Of a stretch of DNA of 64,000 bases, positions 9,018-19,035 are shown piece after piece. The translations under genes were made by a program, and so were the position numbers. Source of the DNA: Campylobacteraceae bacterium (GTDB lineage Bacteria > Campylobacterota > Campylobacteria > Campylobacterales > Campylobacteraceae); NCBI GenBank assembly GCA_031263195.1, contig JAISGD010000010.1:119724-183723 (forward strand), in the 5' to 3' direction. Numbering within the stretch: the stretch's first letter is position 1; each line of letters starts with the position of its first letter. The notes beneath the pieces were generated by a model. The model searched no databases. It was given only the letters and a program-made list of their open reading frames with translations, and was not told the DNA's origin.

Positions 9018-10031
9018 ATGAAAAAAATTGCATTGGCGGTTGCAGCAAGCGCGGTTTTGGTGTGTGCAGGCAATAGCGAAATAACAGCTGTATTTGGCGG
9101 GGTACACCAATCAGATTCAAGTAAATACGACGACCATGTAACTTATGGCGTCAGAATAGGCGCAGGGATAGAAGATGCTTTGATTGACCAGTTAGAGGTA
9201 GGATATGACTACTCAAACAGTGTCAAATACAAACGAGAAACACCTCTTTTAGAAGATGAGAGTGGTATACATCGTATTTATTTGAACGCTATTAAAGAAT
9301 TTGATATTGCCGAATCAGCAAAACTTTACGCTCTTTTAGGTGTCGGATACACAAAATATTCGAAAGATCTGCCTACTGAAGAGAATAGTGCGTTCGGACA
9401 ATACGGCGTAGGATTAAAGTACTATTTTACCGACAATATAGCCCTTAGAGGCGAAGTAAGACATGCTATAAGAATTGAAACACCTCACAAATACGGTCTG
9501 TTTTATTCTCTTGGTTTAGCATATGCATTCGGCGAAAAGAAAGAAGCTGCACCTATAGTAGTAACTACAGTGCAACAGCCGCCTGTAATACCCGTAGTGG
9601 TAGAAGAACAGTCTAAAAAGAAACCTGCTGCAGAAGAGCCTGCAATAACAAAAGATGGCGAGATTAAAGGTACTGTTGTAAAAACTATATCTTTGACTCA
9701 ACAAGATTTTACTTTCGCTACAAACAGTGCGGTTATTCCTGCTAGCGGAGGAAGTGTTCTTAAAACTATAGCTGACGAATTAGCAACAAAAGAGAATGCA
9801 AATATCAAAGTGTTGATAGAAGGCCACACCGATTCGACTGGAAGTGACAGTTATAATTTGCAATTATCTCAAAAAAGAGCTGATGCCATTAAAAATAACT
9901 TGATCAACAATGGTGTAGCAAAGGATAGAATCATCTCTAAAGGCTATGGCGAAACCAAACCTGTTCAGCCAAATAAAACAGCAGAAGGAAGAGCGGCAAA
10001 CAGAAGAGTTGAAGTTATTTTCGTTCAGTAA
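9018..10031 (+). CDS. OmpA-family outer-membrane protein (paralog 2)
   Basis: A 337-residue protein: signal peptide (MKKIALAVAASAVLVCAG), an outer-membrane barrel to about residue 175 (FGQYGVGLKYYFTDNIALRGEVRH), a Pro/Val/Glu linker, then one OmpA domain from about 228 with EGHTDSTGSDSYNLQLSQKRAD and the terminal GRAANRRVEVIF. It closely resembles the genes on either side and differs from the first in having a single OmpA domain. Expected role: non-covalent link between outer membrane and peptidoglycan. It has its own promoter and a strong terminator, so the three paralogs can be regulated separately. Confidence 0.85.
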   Translation: MKKIALAVAASAVLVCAGNSEITAVFGGVHQSDSSKYDDHVTYGVRIGAGIEDALIDQLEVGYDYSNSVKYKRETPLLEDESGIHRIYLNAIKEFDIAESAKLYALLGVGYTKYSKDLPTEENSAFGQYGVGLKYYFTDNIALRGEVRHAIRIETPHKYGLFYSLGLAYAFGEKKEAAPIVVTTVQQPPVIPVVVEEQSKKKPAAEEPAITKDGEIKGTVVKTISLTQQDFTFATNSAVIPASGGSVLKTIADELATKENANIKVLIEGHTDSTGSDSYNLQLSQKRADAIKNNLINNGVAKDRIISKGYGETKPVQPNKTAEGRAANRRVEVIFVQ

Positions 10032-10039
10032 AACAACCA

Positions 10040-10076
10040 AAGTGTACAAATTCAATTTTGTACACTTCTCCTTTTT
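10040..10076 (+). terminator. Rho-independent terminator after OmpA paralog 2
   Basis: AAGTGTACAAA and TTTGTACACTT form an 11-bp perfect stem with a 6-base loop, followed by CTCCTTTTT. It lies 9 bases after the stop codon. Confidence 0.8.
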
Positions 10077-10166
10077 ATTCAGCAATTATTAATAACAAAT
10101 TCAGTATAGTTTGCATTATTTAATCAAACTTTGCAATTTTGATTATTCTTTCTTAAGGAGATAGGT

Positions 10167-11231
10167 ATGAAAAGAGTCGTTTTAGGGGTGGCGGCAAGTA
10201 TGGTATTGGCTTATGCCGGTAGCAGTGAGGTAGCAGTTGTAGTTGGTGAAGTTGATCCAATCCATTCACACAGGTACAACGAGCATACAACATATGGCGT
10301 AAGAGCTGGAGTAGGATTGGAGACTGCTCTCATTGACCAAATAGAGTTAGGTTATGACTACTCTTCAAACGTCGAATATAGACCAAAAGATCAATACTTA
10401 AAAGATGAGAGTCCATTGCATCGTGTCTATTTGAATGCCATTAAAGAGTTTGAAGTGTTGAAGTCGTTGAAACTTTATGTTCTTGCAGGTGTAGGATATG
10501 AAATGTTTCAAGAAGACTTGCCGCAAAGATCACGCGCGTTCGGACAATACGGCGCAGGCTTAAAATACTACTTTACCAATAATATAGCCCTTAGAGGCGA
10601 AGTAAGACAAGGAGTGGAATTCAAGTCTCCGAATAGAGATAGTTTATTCTATACTATTGGATTTGTCTATTCATTTGGCAGCAAACAACAAGAGGCGGCA
10701 CCGGTAACACAAATTGAACAACTGTTAGCCGAAATCGAACAAGCTCCGATACAGCAAGAGGAATTTGAGGAAGAATCTATTCAAGAACAAATTCCAGCAC
10801 AAGAGGCAGAAGCTATAGAAGATGATGAGTCTGCACAGCCTAAACTCGCGCTTATTATAGAAAGTTATGATAATGACGCCGTAGATATACCTTTATTAAC
10901 TCAAAAAAATATTAACTTTGAAATCGACAGCGCGCAAATTCAAGATGGCACCAAGAGTGTTCTTCAAATCATAGCGAGTGACTTACAACTTGAAGAATAC
11001 CTAAACGTTAAAGTTCTGGTCAAAGGACACACAGACTCAACGGGAAGCGATAGTTATAATTTGCAATTATCTCAAAAAAGAGCTGATGCAGTTAAAGTAG
11101 AATTGACAGAAAAAGGTGTTGCCGAAGATAGAATCGCAGCAAAAGGCTATGGTGAAATAGAGCCAATAGAACCAAACCACACCAAAGAAGGAAGAGCGGC
11201 CAACAGAAGAGCCGAGATTATTTTTCAATAA
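10167..11231 (+). CDS. OmpA-family outer-membrane protein (paralog 3)
   Basis: A 354-residue paralog of the two preceding OmpA-type genes. It has a signal peptide (MKRVVLGVAASMVLAYAG), a barrel to about residue 170 with FGQYGAGLKYYFTNNIALRGEVR, a long acidic Gln/Glu linker (about 180-230), and a single OmpA domain with KGHTDSTGSDSYNLQLSQKRAD and a GRAANRRAEIIFQ end. The linker is much more acidic than in paralog 2. Stretches of near-identical DNA with paralog 2 (the LQLSQKRAD segment) point to recent duplication or gene conversion. Confidence 0.85.
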   Translation: MKRVVLGVAASMVLAYAGSSEVAVVVGEVDPIHSHRYNEHTTYGVRAGVGLETALIDQIELGYDYSSNVEYRPKDQYLKDESPLHRVYLNAIKEFEVLKSLKLYVLAGVGYEMFQEDLPQRSRAFGQYGAGLKYYFTNNIALRGEVRQGVEFKSPNRDSLFYTIGFVYSFGSKQQEAAPVTQIEQLLAEIEQAPIQQEEFEEESIQEQIPAQEAEAIEDDESAQPKLALIIESYDNDAVDIPLLTQKNINFEIDSAQIQDGTKSVLQIIASDLQLEEYLNVKVLVKGHTDSTGSDSYNLQLSQKRADAVKVELTEKGVAEDRIAAKGYGEIEPIEPNHTKEGRAANRRAEIIFQ

Positions 11232-11237
11232 TCAATT

Positions 11238-11276
11238 GAGGTGTGTAAGCAATGTTGCACACCTCTTTTAATTTAA
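11238..11276 (+). terminator. Rho-independent terminator after OmpA paralog 3
   Basis: GAGGTGTG and CACACCTC form an 8-bp stem (inner CAA/TTG pairs possible), followed by CTTTTAATTTAATTTT. It ends the OmpA cluster. Confidence 0.8.
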
Positions 11277-11312
11277 TTTTACTTTAAAGTCTCTTTTATA
11301 AGATTGCCGTGA

Positions 11313-11318
11313 TATAAT
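11313..11318 (+). promoter_or_regulatory. TATAAT -10 box before gltX
   Basis: TATAAT lies 34 bases before the gltX ATG and downstream of the OmpA terminator, so gltX-yggT-slt probably start here. Confidence 0.5.
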
Positions 11319-11351
11319 TTCATTCTTTTAAAAAATCAATATAGGATTTAT

Positions 11352-12650
11352 ATGTACCGTTTTGCGCCATCTCCGACCGGAGATATGCATATAGGCAATT
11401 TAAGAGCCGCTATTTTTAATTTTATCTGCGCAAGACAAAGCGGCAAAGGCTTTTACATACGCATAGAAGATACCGACACGGCGCGCAATATAGACGGCAA
11501 AGACAAAGATATTTTAGAGATACTGAAAGCTTTTAATATCACCTACGAGAACATTTATTATCAAAGTAAAAATTTAAGATTTCATCAGCAACTTGCGATG
11601 CGCTTAGTTACCGAAAAAAAGGCTTTTATGTGCTTTTGCACGGAAGAAGAGATAGAGGCAAAAAGAGAAGAAGCCAAGAAAAACGGCGCTGCGTATAGAT
11701 ACGATAACGCTTGTTTGAATTTAAGCGATGAAGAGATTTTGACAAACAACAAACCCTTTGTCGTTCGCTTAAAGCAACCAACGCAACCCATAACTTTTAC
11801 AGATGACATAAAAGGAGTTTTAACGTTTGAGCCAAAAGATATCGACAGTTTTGTAATTTTGCGACAAAATAAAACTCCCATGTATAATTTCGCTTGCGCG
11901 GTTGACGATATGTTGGAAAATACTACCGATATTATAAGGGGCGAAGACCACGTGTCAAACACCCCAAAACAAGAGCATATAAGAGCGTCTTTAGGATACA
12001 CACAAAAGGTAAATTATGCTCATCTTCCTATCATTTTAAATCATGAAGGCAAAAAGATGAGCAAAAGGGATGACGCTTCAAGTGTGAAATGGCTTTTGGA
12101 GCAAGGGTTTTTGCCAAGCGCTATAGCTAATTATCTTATCCTTTTGGGCAATAAAACTCCGTGCGAGATTTTTACGATGGAAGAAGCAGTAGAGTGGTTT
12201 AATATAAAAAATGTCTCCAAATCTCCCGCGAAATTTGATATAGATAAATTAAGACAGATAAACAGAGAACATTTAAGACGCTTAAGCGATAAAGAGTTTG
12301 CGAATCTTGTGGGTTTTGAAGATGAGAATATCGGTAAAATCGGCAAGTTGTACACAGAAGAAGGAAGCGTTATAAAAGAGATAGAGCCGAAAATTAAAGC
12401 CATTTTTACGCCAAAGAGTGCTCCTGTTGGATTTGAAAAAGAGTTTGATATGTTAAAATTGATTTTGAAAGACGCTCCGTATTTTGAAGAATTTGATGAT
12501 TTTAAGAGTTATTTGCTTGAAAAATCGAGCTTAAAAAGTAAAGCGTTTTTTAAACCGTTGCGCGCTCTTTTGACAAACTCCGAGCATGGACCGGAACTTG
12601 CGACGTTATATCCTGTGATAAAAACATACATAAAGGAAATTATTAAATGA
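11352..12650 (+). CDS. gltX: Glutamyl-tRNA synthetase
   Basis: A 432-residue class I aminoacyl-tRNA synthetase. The HIGH-type motif is at the very N-terminus ([18 protein letters not shown]), IEDTD for glutamate binding follows, and the class I lysine loop is KMSKRDDAS near residue 238. Length is on the short side (typical 440-480). Campylobacterota usually carry two GltX proteins, one charging tRNA-Glu and the other tRNA-Gln for later amidation; which of the two this is cannot be told without comparison. Its stop overlaps the yggT start by 4 bases. Confidence 0.92.
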   Translation: MYRFAPSPTGDMHIGNLRAAIFNFICARQSGKGFYIRIEDTDTARNIDGKDKDILEILKAFNITYENIYYQSKNLRFHQQLAMRLVTEKKAFMCFCTEEEIEAKREEAKKNGAAYRYDNACLNLSDEEILTNNKPFVVRLKQPTQPITFTDDIKGVLTFEPKDIDSFVILRQNKTPMYNFACAVDDMLENTTDIIRGEDHVSNTPKQEHIRASLGYTQKVNYAHLPIILNHEGKKMSKRDDASSVKWLLEQGFLPSAIANYLILLGNKTPCEIFTMEEAVEWFNIKNVSKSPAKFDIDKLRQINREHLRRLSDKEFANLVGFEDENIGKIGKLYTEEGSVIKEIEPKIKAIFTPKSAPVGFEKEFDMLKLILKDAPYFEEFDDFKSYLLEKSSLKSKAFFKPLRALLTNSEHGPELATLYPVIKTYIKEIIK

Positions 12651-12916
12651 GCAATATCTCTATAGCGTTTTTTGAAACGATACAGATTGTCATAAATATC
12701 TATATATGGATTATAATCATTTCCGCACTCATTTCGTGGGTGCGTCCAGACCCATACAATCCGATAGTACGTACTTTGCACTCGCTCACCGAACCTGTTT
12801 ATAATACTATCAGAAAGGTTGTACCGACAACTTTTGGAATGATAGACATCACGCCTATGATAGTGATTTTTATTTTGATATTTCTAAGTAACTTAATAGC
12901 CCGCTATGCATTTTAA
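12647..12916 (+). CDS. YggT family membrane protein
   Basis: An 89-residue inner-membrane protein with two hydrophobic segments (about residues 10-30 and 65-87) around the conserved cytoplasmic motif [24 protein letters not shown]. Some members are linked to osmotic shock tolerance or cell-division protein placement; the role here is not known. It overlaps gltX by 4 bases and slt by 11 bases, so the three genes are translationally coupled. Confidence 0.85.
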   Translation: MSNISIAFFETIQIVINIYIWIIIISALISWVRPDPYNPIVRTLHSLTEPVYNTIRKVVPTTFGMIDITPMIVIFILIFLSNLIARYAF

Positions 12917-14552
12917 ATTTTTCCTTCTATTGTTCTTTTTTTGCGTATCGACGCTTTTCGGAGCAGTTTTGAATTATCATGAATTAAAAGCAAAACCAAA
13001 AAGTATCGCTAAAGATTATTATATTTACAGGCTTTTACTTGAAGGGAATGTCTCTAAAAAGGAAGTTAGCGACCTCTACATTCAAATCAGCCGCCTAAAT
13101 TCAAATCTAAAAAATCAATTTGCTAAAAAGATTGATATCAATTCCAACCAAACCTGTAAACAATTTACTAAAAATAATGTACTCAAAAGCGACCAAGAGT
13201 GTCTTGTTGAACTCTTAACCCCTCAATTCGTAGAATCATTGAACACTTCCATGAAAGTAGCTCTGGCAGAAAAAGTTCAACAAAAGAGTAATTTTACGGC
13301 AAGCTGGATAACTGCACTAAAAAACAAAGATCCTTTTCGTACAATGCAACAGAAACTTTTGGCCGAAGAATTTTTAAAGATATTTAACCAAATGCCCAAA
13401 TCCTACAAGCAAAAATTAAATTTCCCACTTGAAAAAAACTTTCTATATCAAATGGAATCACTGCCCTACTCTTATGAAACATTTGTAAAACATATTATCT
13501 TTAATGCCGATGATTTTCAAAATCCATCGCAATCACTTCTGTATCTCCCTAAAAGCGGCAAACTAACACATCAAACACTGTTTTATCTTGGTATTAACGC
13601 TCTTAAAGCAAACAATACGACCTTGGCTTCAACACTTTTTGAAAAAGCAGCGAAACAAGCGTATTTTAGATCGGATATGGATAAAGCGCTTTTTTTTTAC
13701 TATTTATCAAGCAGCGAAAAAGATATACTTAACAAGATTGGCGACAGTTTTGATATAAATATCTACTCTTTATATGCGCGCGAAACACTAAATACCACGA
13801 CAAAAAATATGGATTTTTTATCTCCTTCACGCGAAAAAGCAACGCATAAATTTAATATGCAAGACCCTTTTGAGTGGCGGCTTTTATTGAATAAAATACA
13901 GGATATGAATAAAGATGAAATGGAGCTTTTAGCTGTTGGTTTTGATGCACCTGACACACTCCCCGTTTATGCCTTTTTGCTGGAAAGAAGTGTAAATTAT
14001 AAACACCACTATTTTATCATTCCCTATGAAGAGTATTTACAGGATTTTGACACTAAACGAAAAGCATTGATACTTGCCATTGCCAGACAAGAGAGCGGTT
14101 TTGTAACTTCAGCCATATCAGCATCATATGCGCTTGGCATGATGCAATTTTTACCAAGCGTCGCTTCGGATATAGCAGCACAACAAAAAATAAAAGATTT
14201 TGACTGGGATAATATGTTTGAACCTAAAACGGCTTATAGTTTTGCCAATACTCATCTTAGCTATCTCAATAAATATCTATATCACCCGCTTTTTGTTGCA
14301 TACGCGTACAACGGTGGCATAGGCTATACGAGAAAAATGCTCTCGGAGGGAAAGTTATTTAATAGCGGTAAATATGAGCCGTTTTTGAGTATTGAATTAT
14401 TGCAAGGCGAAGAGAGTAGAGAGTATGGTAAAAAAGTTTTGGCTAACTATATCATTTACATGGATCATTTGGGCGAAAAAATAACCGTCAAAGAGCTCTT
14501 GGAAATCTTAACAGAACCTGCTCAAACGGATAAATTTCGACAAAAAGATTGA
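12906..14552 (+). CDS. slt: Soluble lytic murein transglycosylase (Slt-type)
   Basis: A 548-residue periplasmic enzyme that cleaves peptidoglycan glycan strands to 1,6-anhydro products. The N-terminus ([18 protein letters not shown]) is a signal peptide, a long helical superhelix region covers about residues 25-380, and the goose-lysozyme-like catalytic domain holds the Glu in AIARQESGFVTSAISASYALGMMQ (near residue 396), then AYAYNGGIGYTRK. The long alpha region separates it from a conjugation-type VirB1, and it lies 30 kb from the T4SS. Its 3' end overlaps the convergent lipoprotein gene by 65 bases. Confidence 0.88.
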   Translation: MHFKFFLLLFFFCVSTLFGAVLNYHELKAKPKSIAKDYYIYRLLLEGNVSKKEVSDLYIQISRLNSNLKNQFAKKIDINSNQTCKQFTKNNVLKSDQECLVELLTPQFVESLNTSMKVALAEKVQQKSNFTASWITALKNKDPFRTMQQKLLAEEFLKIFNQMPKSYKQKLNFPLEKNFLYQMESLPYSYETFVKHIIFNADDFQNPSQSLLYLPKSGKLTHQTLFYLGINALKANNTTLASTLFEKAAKQAYFRSDMDKALFFYYLSSSEKDILNKIGDSFDINIYSLYARETLNTTTKNMDFLSPSREKATHKFNMQDPFEWRLLLNKIQDMNKDEMELLAVGFDAPDTLPVYAFLLERSVNYKHHYFIIPYEEYLQDFDTKRKALILAIARQESGFVTSAISASYALGMMQFLPSVASDIAAQQKIKDFDWDNMFEPKTAYSFANTHLSYLNKYLYHPLFVAYAYNGGIGYTRKMLSEGKLFNSGKYEPFLSIELLQGEESREYGKKVLANYIIYMDHLGEKITVKELLEILTEPAQTDKFRQKD

Positions 14553-14958
14553 TATAATCATCTTCGTTAGACTTTGGCGCGCTCACAAGGAAGTATTTAT
14601 TCCATGCGACGCGAAAAGGCAAATATTCAATTATCTCATTGTCTTCTGAGAGTTTTGTCGGTATTGCGGCTCTCTGCCCGATCATGATTTTCGGTTCGCC
14701 AAGTTGCTCAATATCACCTTTTTTTGAGTAATAAAAGCTTATCGCTATTGTATCAAACTCATTTTTAGAATACTTTTTTATATTATTTAAATATGTCGCA
14801 CTGATGAGTAAAGTAGAGTTATCCTCAATCACAAGGCGTGCTTTTTGAGTATTGATAATCGCCTGTTCAATGCTCATACTCCCACCTTTTTCTTTTGCGG
14901 CGCAGCCGAACAAAAATATACAACTAATCGCATACAGTAAAACATATAAGCTTTTCAG
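14488..14958 (-). CDS. Predicted lipoprotein, unknown function, probable CTG start
   Basis: The obvious start (TTG at 14913) would cut the signal peptide. Reading upstream in the same frame gives a classic lipoprotein signal, KSLYVLLYAISCIFLFGC, with LFGC as lipobox. The only sensible initiator for it is CTG at 14956-14958, preceded by AAAGGA with a 5-base spacer. This makes a 156-residue protein. The mature part (IEQAIINTQKARLVIEDNSTLLISATYLNNI, broken here by an internal ribosome-independent guess at domain edges) matches no family I recognise. The 3' end overlaps slt on the other strand by 65 bases. The lipoprotein call is firm by motif, the CTG start is inference. Confidence 0.6.
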   Translation of the reverse strand: MKSLYVLLYAISCIFLFGCAAKEKGGSMSIEQAIINTQKARLVIEDNSTLLISATYLNNIKKYSKNEFDTIAISFYYSKKGDIEQLGEPKIMIGQRAAIPTKLSEDNEIIEYLPFRVAWNKYFLVSAPKSNEDDYINLFVEIYPFEQVLLRFPRAL

Positions 14959-15037
14959 AAAAATCCTTTATCTCTATTGGGCACAATTTTACGCTAAATG
15001 GCTTAATAAACTCATTAAAAGATAAATCTTTTTTTGC

Positions 15038-15043
15038 TATAAT
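15038..15043 (+). promoter_or_regulatory. TATAAT -10 box before fbp
   Basis: TATAAT lies 27 bases before the fbp ATG, with AAGAGGAA as ribosome-binding site. Confidence 0.5.
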
Positions 15044-15069
15044 CAACCCTTATCTAAAAAGAGGAATAT

Positions 15070-15912
15070 ATGAAAGAGATAATAGACGCAATAAGCCGCG
15101 CGGCGGTGCGTATCAAAAGAGAGATAGAGTTCGGTGATACAAGCTATAGCGACCATATAAACAAAACAGGCGATACACAGTTAAAACTTGATATCGCGAG
15201 CGATTTAATCATAGAAGAAGAGTTCAAAAAAATCCCATGCGTCAAAGCCATCATAAGCGAGGAAAAAGAGACTGCTCAAACTCTCAATAAAGATGGAAAA
15301 TATATAATAGGTTATGACCCGCTTGACGGTTCTAGTTTGATAGATGTTAATTTGGCAGTCGGTTCAATATTTGCTATTTACGAAAAAGAGGTGAATGCAA
15401 AGTCTATTGTTGCAGCGATTTATGTCGTTTACGGACCGCGTACCGAAATGGTCGTGGCAAAAGACGATGTAAGACTGTACAGGCTTAATGAGAGTGGCGA
15501 ATTTAAAGAGATAAAGACGATTAAGCTAAATCAAAAAGGCAAATTAAATGCCACAGGCGCAACTCAAAAAGGATGGTCGGCATACCACAAAAAACTGATT
15601 GAGGATATATTCGCTGACGGTTATCGCTTAAGATATTCGGGCGGTATGGTTCCGGATCTGCATCAAATACTTTTAAAAGGCGGCGGACTGTTTTCATATC
15701 CCGCTACTACGGATACACCAAATGGTAAATTAAGACTATTATTTGAAGTATTTCCGTTCGCATTTGTATTTGAAAAAGCAGGCGGCGCGGCTATAGACGG
15801 CAAGAAAAGACTTTTGGAGTTAAAGGCTTCACATATTCACGATACGAGTCCTTGCTTTTTTGGTTCAAACGAAGAGATAGACAGGGTTTTAAATGAATAC
15901 GCAAAACACTGA
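15070..15912 (+). CDS. fbp: Fructose-1,6-bisphosphatase class I
   Basis: A 280-residue enzyme removing the 1-phosphate of fructose 1,6-bisphosphate, the committing step of gluconeogenesis. The metal-binding signature [19 protein letters not shown] is near residue 82, ISEEKE supplies further metal ligands, and [14 protein letters not shown] is the sugar-phosphate region. Slightly shorter than the 320-340 usual in enterics, as in other Campylobacterota. The next small gene starts inside its 3' end (20-base overlap). The order fbp, small gene, metG, MurF-like gene matches what I recall for Campylobacter. Confidence 0.9.
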   Translation: MKEIIDAISRAAVRIKREIEFGDTSYSDHINKTGDTQLKLDIASDLIIEEEFKKIPCVKAIISEEKETAQTLNKDGKYIIGYDPLDGSSLIDVNLAVGSIFAIYEKEVNAKSIVAAIYVVYGPRTEMVVAKDDVRLYRLNESGEFKEIKTIKLNQKGKLNATGATQKGWSAYHKKLIEDIFADGYRLRYSGGMVPDLHQILLKGGGLFSYPATTDTPNGKLRLLFEVFPFAFVFEKAGGAAIDGKKRLLELKASHIHDTSPCFFGSNEEIDRVLNEYAKH

Positions 15913-16102
15913 AAATAAACCTGATATCTATAAAATAAATTTAAAAAAAGAGAGTCAAATTTTACTGGAGTGTCAAAAAAAACGTAATTTAAATAGCTGT
16001 TTTGAGTGCGAAAATCTTATAGGCTGCAATAACAGAAAAAGTTATGTTAGAGCGGTTTATGATAGCATGTCGCAAGGAGAGAGCGGAGGGTTTGAGTTTT
16101 GA
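15893..16102 (+). CDS. Small Cys-rich protein between fbp and metG
   Basis: A 69-residue protein with cysteines at [19 protein letters not shown], a spacing (C-x8-C-x2-C-x5-C) that could bind zinc or an iron-sulfur cluster. It overlaps fbp by 20 bases and precedes metG by about 50. A gene of this kind sits in the same place in Campylobacter as I recall it. No function is known to me. Confidence 0.6.
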   Translation: MNTQNTENKPDIYKINLKKESQILLECQKKRNLNSCFECENLIGCNNRKSYVRAVYDSMSQGESGGFEF

Positions 16103-16153
16103 TCAAAAAAAGAGCGGCTGCTTTTGCCGGCATTTAACAATAAAAGGGATTGA

Positions 16154-18049
16154 ATGGATAAAAAATATATTACGACACCGATTTATTATGTAAACGATGT
16201 ACCGCATATCGGACATGCTTATACGACTATTATCGCCGATTCGTTGGCTCGTTTTTACAGATTGAAAGGTTATGAGACATTTTTTTTGACCGGCACTGAC
16301 GAACATGGGCAAAAGATAGAACAAGCCGCTATTTCACGGGGTAAAAACCCGAAAGAGTATGCCGATACAGTCAGTGCGAAATTCCGTTCTTTATGGGATG
16401 AATTTGAGATAAGTTATGACTATTTTATCAGAACTACCGATGAAAATCACAAAAAAGGAGCGCAAAAAGCTTTTGAAACCATGCTTCAAAAAGGTGATAT
16501 TTATAAAGGCGAATATGAGGGGCACTATTGCGTAAGCTGTGAAACTTTCTTTACCGATATGCAGCTTATAAACGGTGAAGTATGTCCCGACTGCGGCAGA
16601 ACAACAACGCTCGTCAAAGAAGAGAGTTATTTTTTCCGCTTAAGTGCATATCAAGACAAACTCTTAAAATGGTATCAAAACGTGGATGATTGCGTGATAC
16701 CAAAAGCTAAAAAAAATGAAGTTATAAGTTTCGTAAAGCAAGGGCTTCGCGACCTGTCCATCACAAGGACAAGCTTTGACTGGGGTATAAAACTTCCATC
16801 CTCTTTAGGCGATTCTAAACATGTGCTTTATGTGTGGCTTGACGCTTTGGTAAATTATATAAGCGCACTTGGATACGGCACAGACGAGAAAAACTTTTCT
16901 TATTGGCCTGCTTCGTTTCATCTCGTGGGAAAAGATATTTTACGTTTCCACAGCGTCTATTGGCCCGCTTTTTTGATGAGTTTAAATCTTCCTTTGCCAA
17001 AACATATAGCCGCTCATGGCTGGTGGACAAGAAACGGCGAAAAGATGAGCAAATCAAAAGGAAATGTCGTAAATCCGCGCGAAGTAGCCGAAGCTTATGG
17101 ACTTGAAAATTTTAGATATTTCCTATTGAGAGAAGTTCCGTTCGGACAAGATGGCGATTTTAGTCAAAAAGCTTTAATAGACAGAATAAATTCCGATCTT
17201 GGAAACGAACTTGGAAATCTTTTAAACAGAATTATCGGTATGAGCAGTAAATATGCTGATTTTAAACTTGACTCTATTGATGTTTTAAAATATTATAAAA
17301 AAGAGATAGATACTGCAGACATGATTTTAGAAGAGGCGCAAAATTACATGGAGGAGCTTTGCACAAATAAATATCTTGAAGAGCTTTGGAAAGTCTTGAC
17401 TATCGCCAATCAATCCATAGCGTTATATGAGCCGTGGAGCAGGATTAAAGAGGGTAAAAAAGATGAGGCTTTGGCTCTTGTGGCTTTGAGCGCTAATTTA
17501 CTGGCCAAAACTACTGTACTGTTATCGCCGATTATGCCACAAACAGCGAACAAAATCGCAAATGCTTTAGGCTTTCAAATAGATACTAACGCCTACAATA
17601 AACTGATAATAGAAAAAAAGCTTTTAGATAAATCAATACTAACACCAACAGAACCGTTATTTCCTAAAGTGGAAAAAGAGCTTATGGAATCTGTAATACC
17701 AACTAAAGATCAGAATAAAAAAGAGTTCATAAATATCGATAAATTCTTTGCCTGCGAAATTAAAATCGGTACAGTTATTAAAGCTGAAGCGGTTGAAAAA
17801 AGCGATAAATTACTAAAATTATCGGTAGATTTGGGTGAAGCAAAACCACGCCAAATAATAAGCGGCATCAAAGCCTATTACGAACCAGCCGCACTTATCG
17901 GAACACAAGTATGCGTATTGGCAAACCTGAAACCGGCAAAGATTATGGGAATGGAGTCTGAAGGTATGATTTTAACGGCAGAAGATAAAAACGGACTCTC
18001 TTTGATACGACCTGAAAATGCCAAAATAAAAGGTGCGTTTATAAAATGA
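16154..18049 (+). CDS. metG: Methionyl-tRNA synthetase
   Basis: A 631-residue class I synthetase charging tRNA-Met. Seen: the HIGH-type PIYYVNDVPHIGHAYTT at the N-terminus, a zinc knuckle with CVSCETF and CPDCGRTTT (about residues 126-150), KMSKSKGNVV near 297, and a C-terminal tRNA-binding (EMAP/Trbp111-like) domain from about 530 (FFACEIKIGTVIKAEAVEKS). The C-terminal fusion makes it a dimeric long-form MetG. Its stop overlaps the next ATG (ATGA). Confidence 0.93.
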   Translation: MDKKYITTPIYYVNDVPHIGHAYTTIIADSLARFYRLKGYETFFLTGTDEHGQKIEQAAISRGKNPKEYADTVSAKFRSLWDEFEISYDYFIRTTDENHKKGAQKAFETMLQKGDIYKGEYEGHYCVSCETFFTDMQLINGEVCPDCGRTTTLVKEESYFFRLSAYQDKLLKWYQNVDDCVIPKAKKNEVISFVKQGLRDLSITRTSFDWGIKLPSSLGDSKHVLYVWLDALVNYISALGYGTDEKNFSYWPASFHLVGKDILRFHSVYWPAFLMSLNLPLPKHIAAHGWWTRNGEKMSKSKGNVVNPREVAEAYGLENFRYFLLREVPFGQDGDFSQKALIDRINSDLGNELGNLLNRIIGMSSKYADFKLDSIDVLKYYKKEIDTADMILEEAQNYMEELCTNKYLEELWKVLTIANQSIALYEPWSRIKEGKKDEALALVALSANLLAKTTVLLSPIMPQTANKIANALGFQIDTNAYNKLIIEKKLLDKSILTPTEPLFPKVEKELMESVIPTKDQNKKEFINIDKFFACEIKIGTVIKAEAVEKSDKLLKLSVDLGEAKPRQIISGIKAYYEPAALIGTQVCVLANLKPAKIMGMESEGMILTAEDKNGLSLIRPENAKIKGAFIK

Positions 18050-19035
18050 TGCTAGAAAACCTCGCTGCTGTCTGTGCCGGAGAGTTATTGAAAAAACCTT
18101 CCGTTACAGCCGTTACAAGCTTTACTGCGGAACCGCAAAAAGTTACGAGAGGAGCAGCATTTTTCTCATATGGCGGCAGAAGCGAGGATATATCTGAAGC
18201 TCTTTCGCGCGGAGCGTATGCTATCATTCACGAGCAAAATATTCAAACTGACGATAACGAAATAGCTTGGATAAAAGTGGATAATATAGAAAGGGCGATG
18301 ATTCGCTTTATGCGTTTTTTAATTGAAACCAGAACCTTAAATGCCATTCTCCTGGATAAACTTCAATTCGATATGCTGCGTCTATTTAAATTGCAGTTTG
18401 ACGCAAAATTTATCCCAACAAACATTAAAGAGATATTTTCACAACTTATTGTCAGTGAAGAAACAGGTTATCTCTTTTGTACCGACAAAGGGCTTTTAGA
18501 GCAAATAGCTCCACAGTTTGAAAGTATAAAAAAAAGCGCTGAAGCCACTATACTGCAATCACACTCTATATTCAAAACATCCTTTGTAAGCGGTGAAAAC
18601 TATTTCAAAGATTTCTTTTTACCTTCTCTGTTTGTGGGCGAGTTTGCCGCTTTAATAGAATTTTTGGATAAAAAAAAGCTCCCGTTTAAAGTCGATGCTA
18701 TAGAAAAGACAGGACATTTTGAACCAATCTTTGTCAATACCATTCTTGAAGCACGCCCTTTCGGCACAACAAATCAAGCCATTATCATAGAGACGAATGA
18801 AAAGCTTTTTGAGTGTGAGATAGATTGGATAAAGAATTATGTATCTGATGAGTATCTGCTCATTTTGGCACCACACAATGCAAAAATCACTGCACAATGC
18901 AAAAGATACACTTCGACAAAATCACTTCAAGCCATATCTATAAAATCGCTGCGATACATTTTAGTTCTTGGCGATAGAGAACAAATCATAGAGGCTCTCG
19001 AAGAACCAAAACAGTTACAGGGCACGCTTTTTTAG
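18046..19035 (+). CDS. MurF-N-terminal-like protein, function unknown
   Basis: A 329-residue protein coupled to metG by an ATGA overlap. The first 75 residues resemble the N-terminal substrate-binding fold of Mur ligases: a Gly-containing [27 protein letters not shown] is like the D.R....G..FF...G...DG..F...A...GA motif of MurE/MurF. The central ATP-binding GKT loop of Mur ligases is absent, so it is not a functional ligase. A gene in this position follows metG in Campylobacter as I recall. It meets queC end to end with a 4-base overlap. Confidence 0.55.
   Translation: MMLENLAAVCAGELLKKPSVTAVTSFTAEPQKVTRGAAFFSYGGRSEDISEALSRGAYAIIHEQNIQTDDNEIAWIKVDNIERAMIRFMRFLIETRTLNAILLDKLQFDMLRLFKLQFDAKFIPTNIKEIFSQLIVSEETGYLFCTDKGLLEQIAPQFESIKKSAEATILQSHSIFKTSFVSGENYFKDFFLPSLFVGEFAALIEFLDKKKLPFKVDAIEKTGHFEPIFVNTILEARPFGTTNQAIIIETNEKLFECEIDWIKNYVSDEYLLILAPHNAKITAQCKRYTSTKSLQAISIKSLRYILVLGDREQIIEALEEPKQLQGTLF

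Noticed and set aside
12906..14552. Lytic transglycosylase as the missing VirB1 of the T4SS
   Set aside because: It is a large Slt-type enzyme coupled to gltX-yggT, 30 kb from the T4SS, so it is a housekeeping gene.
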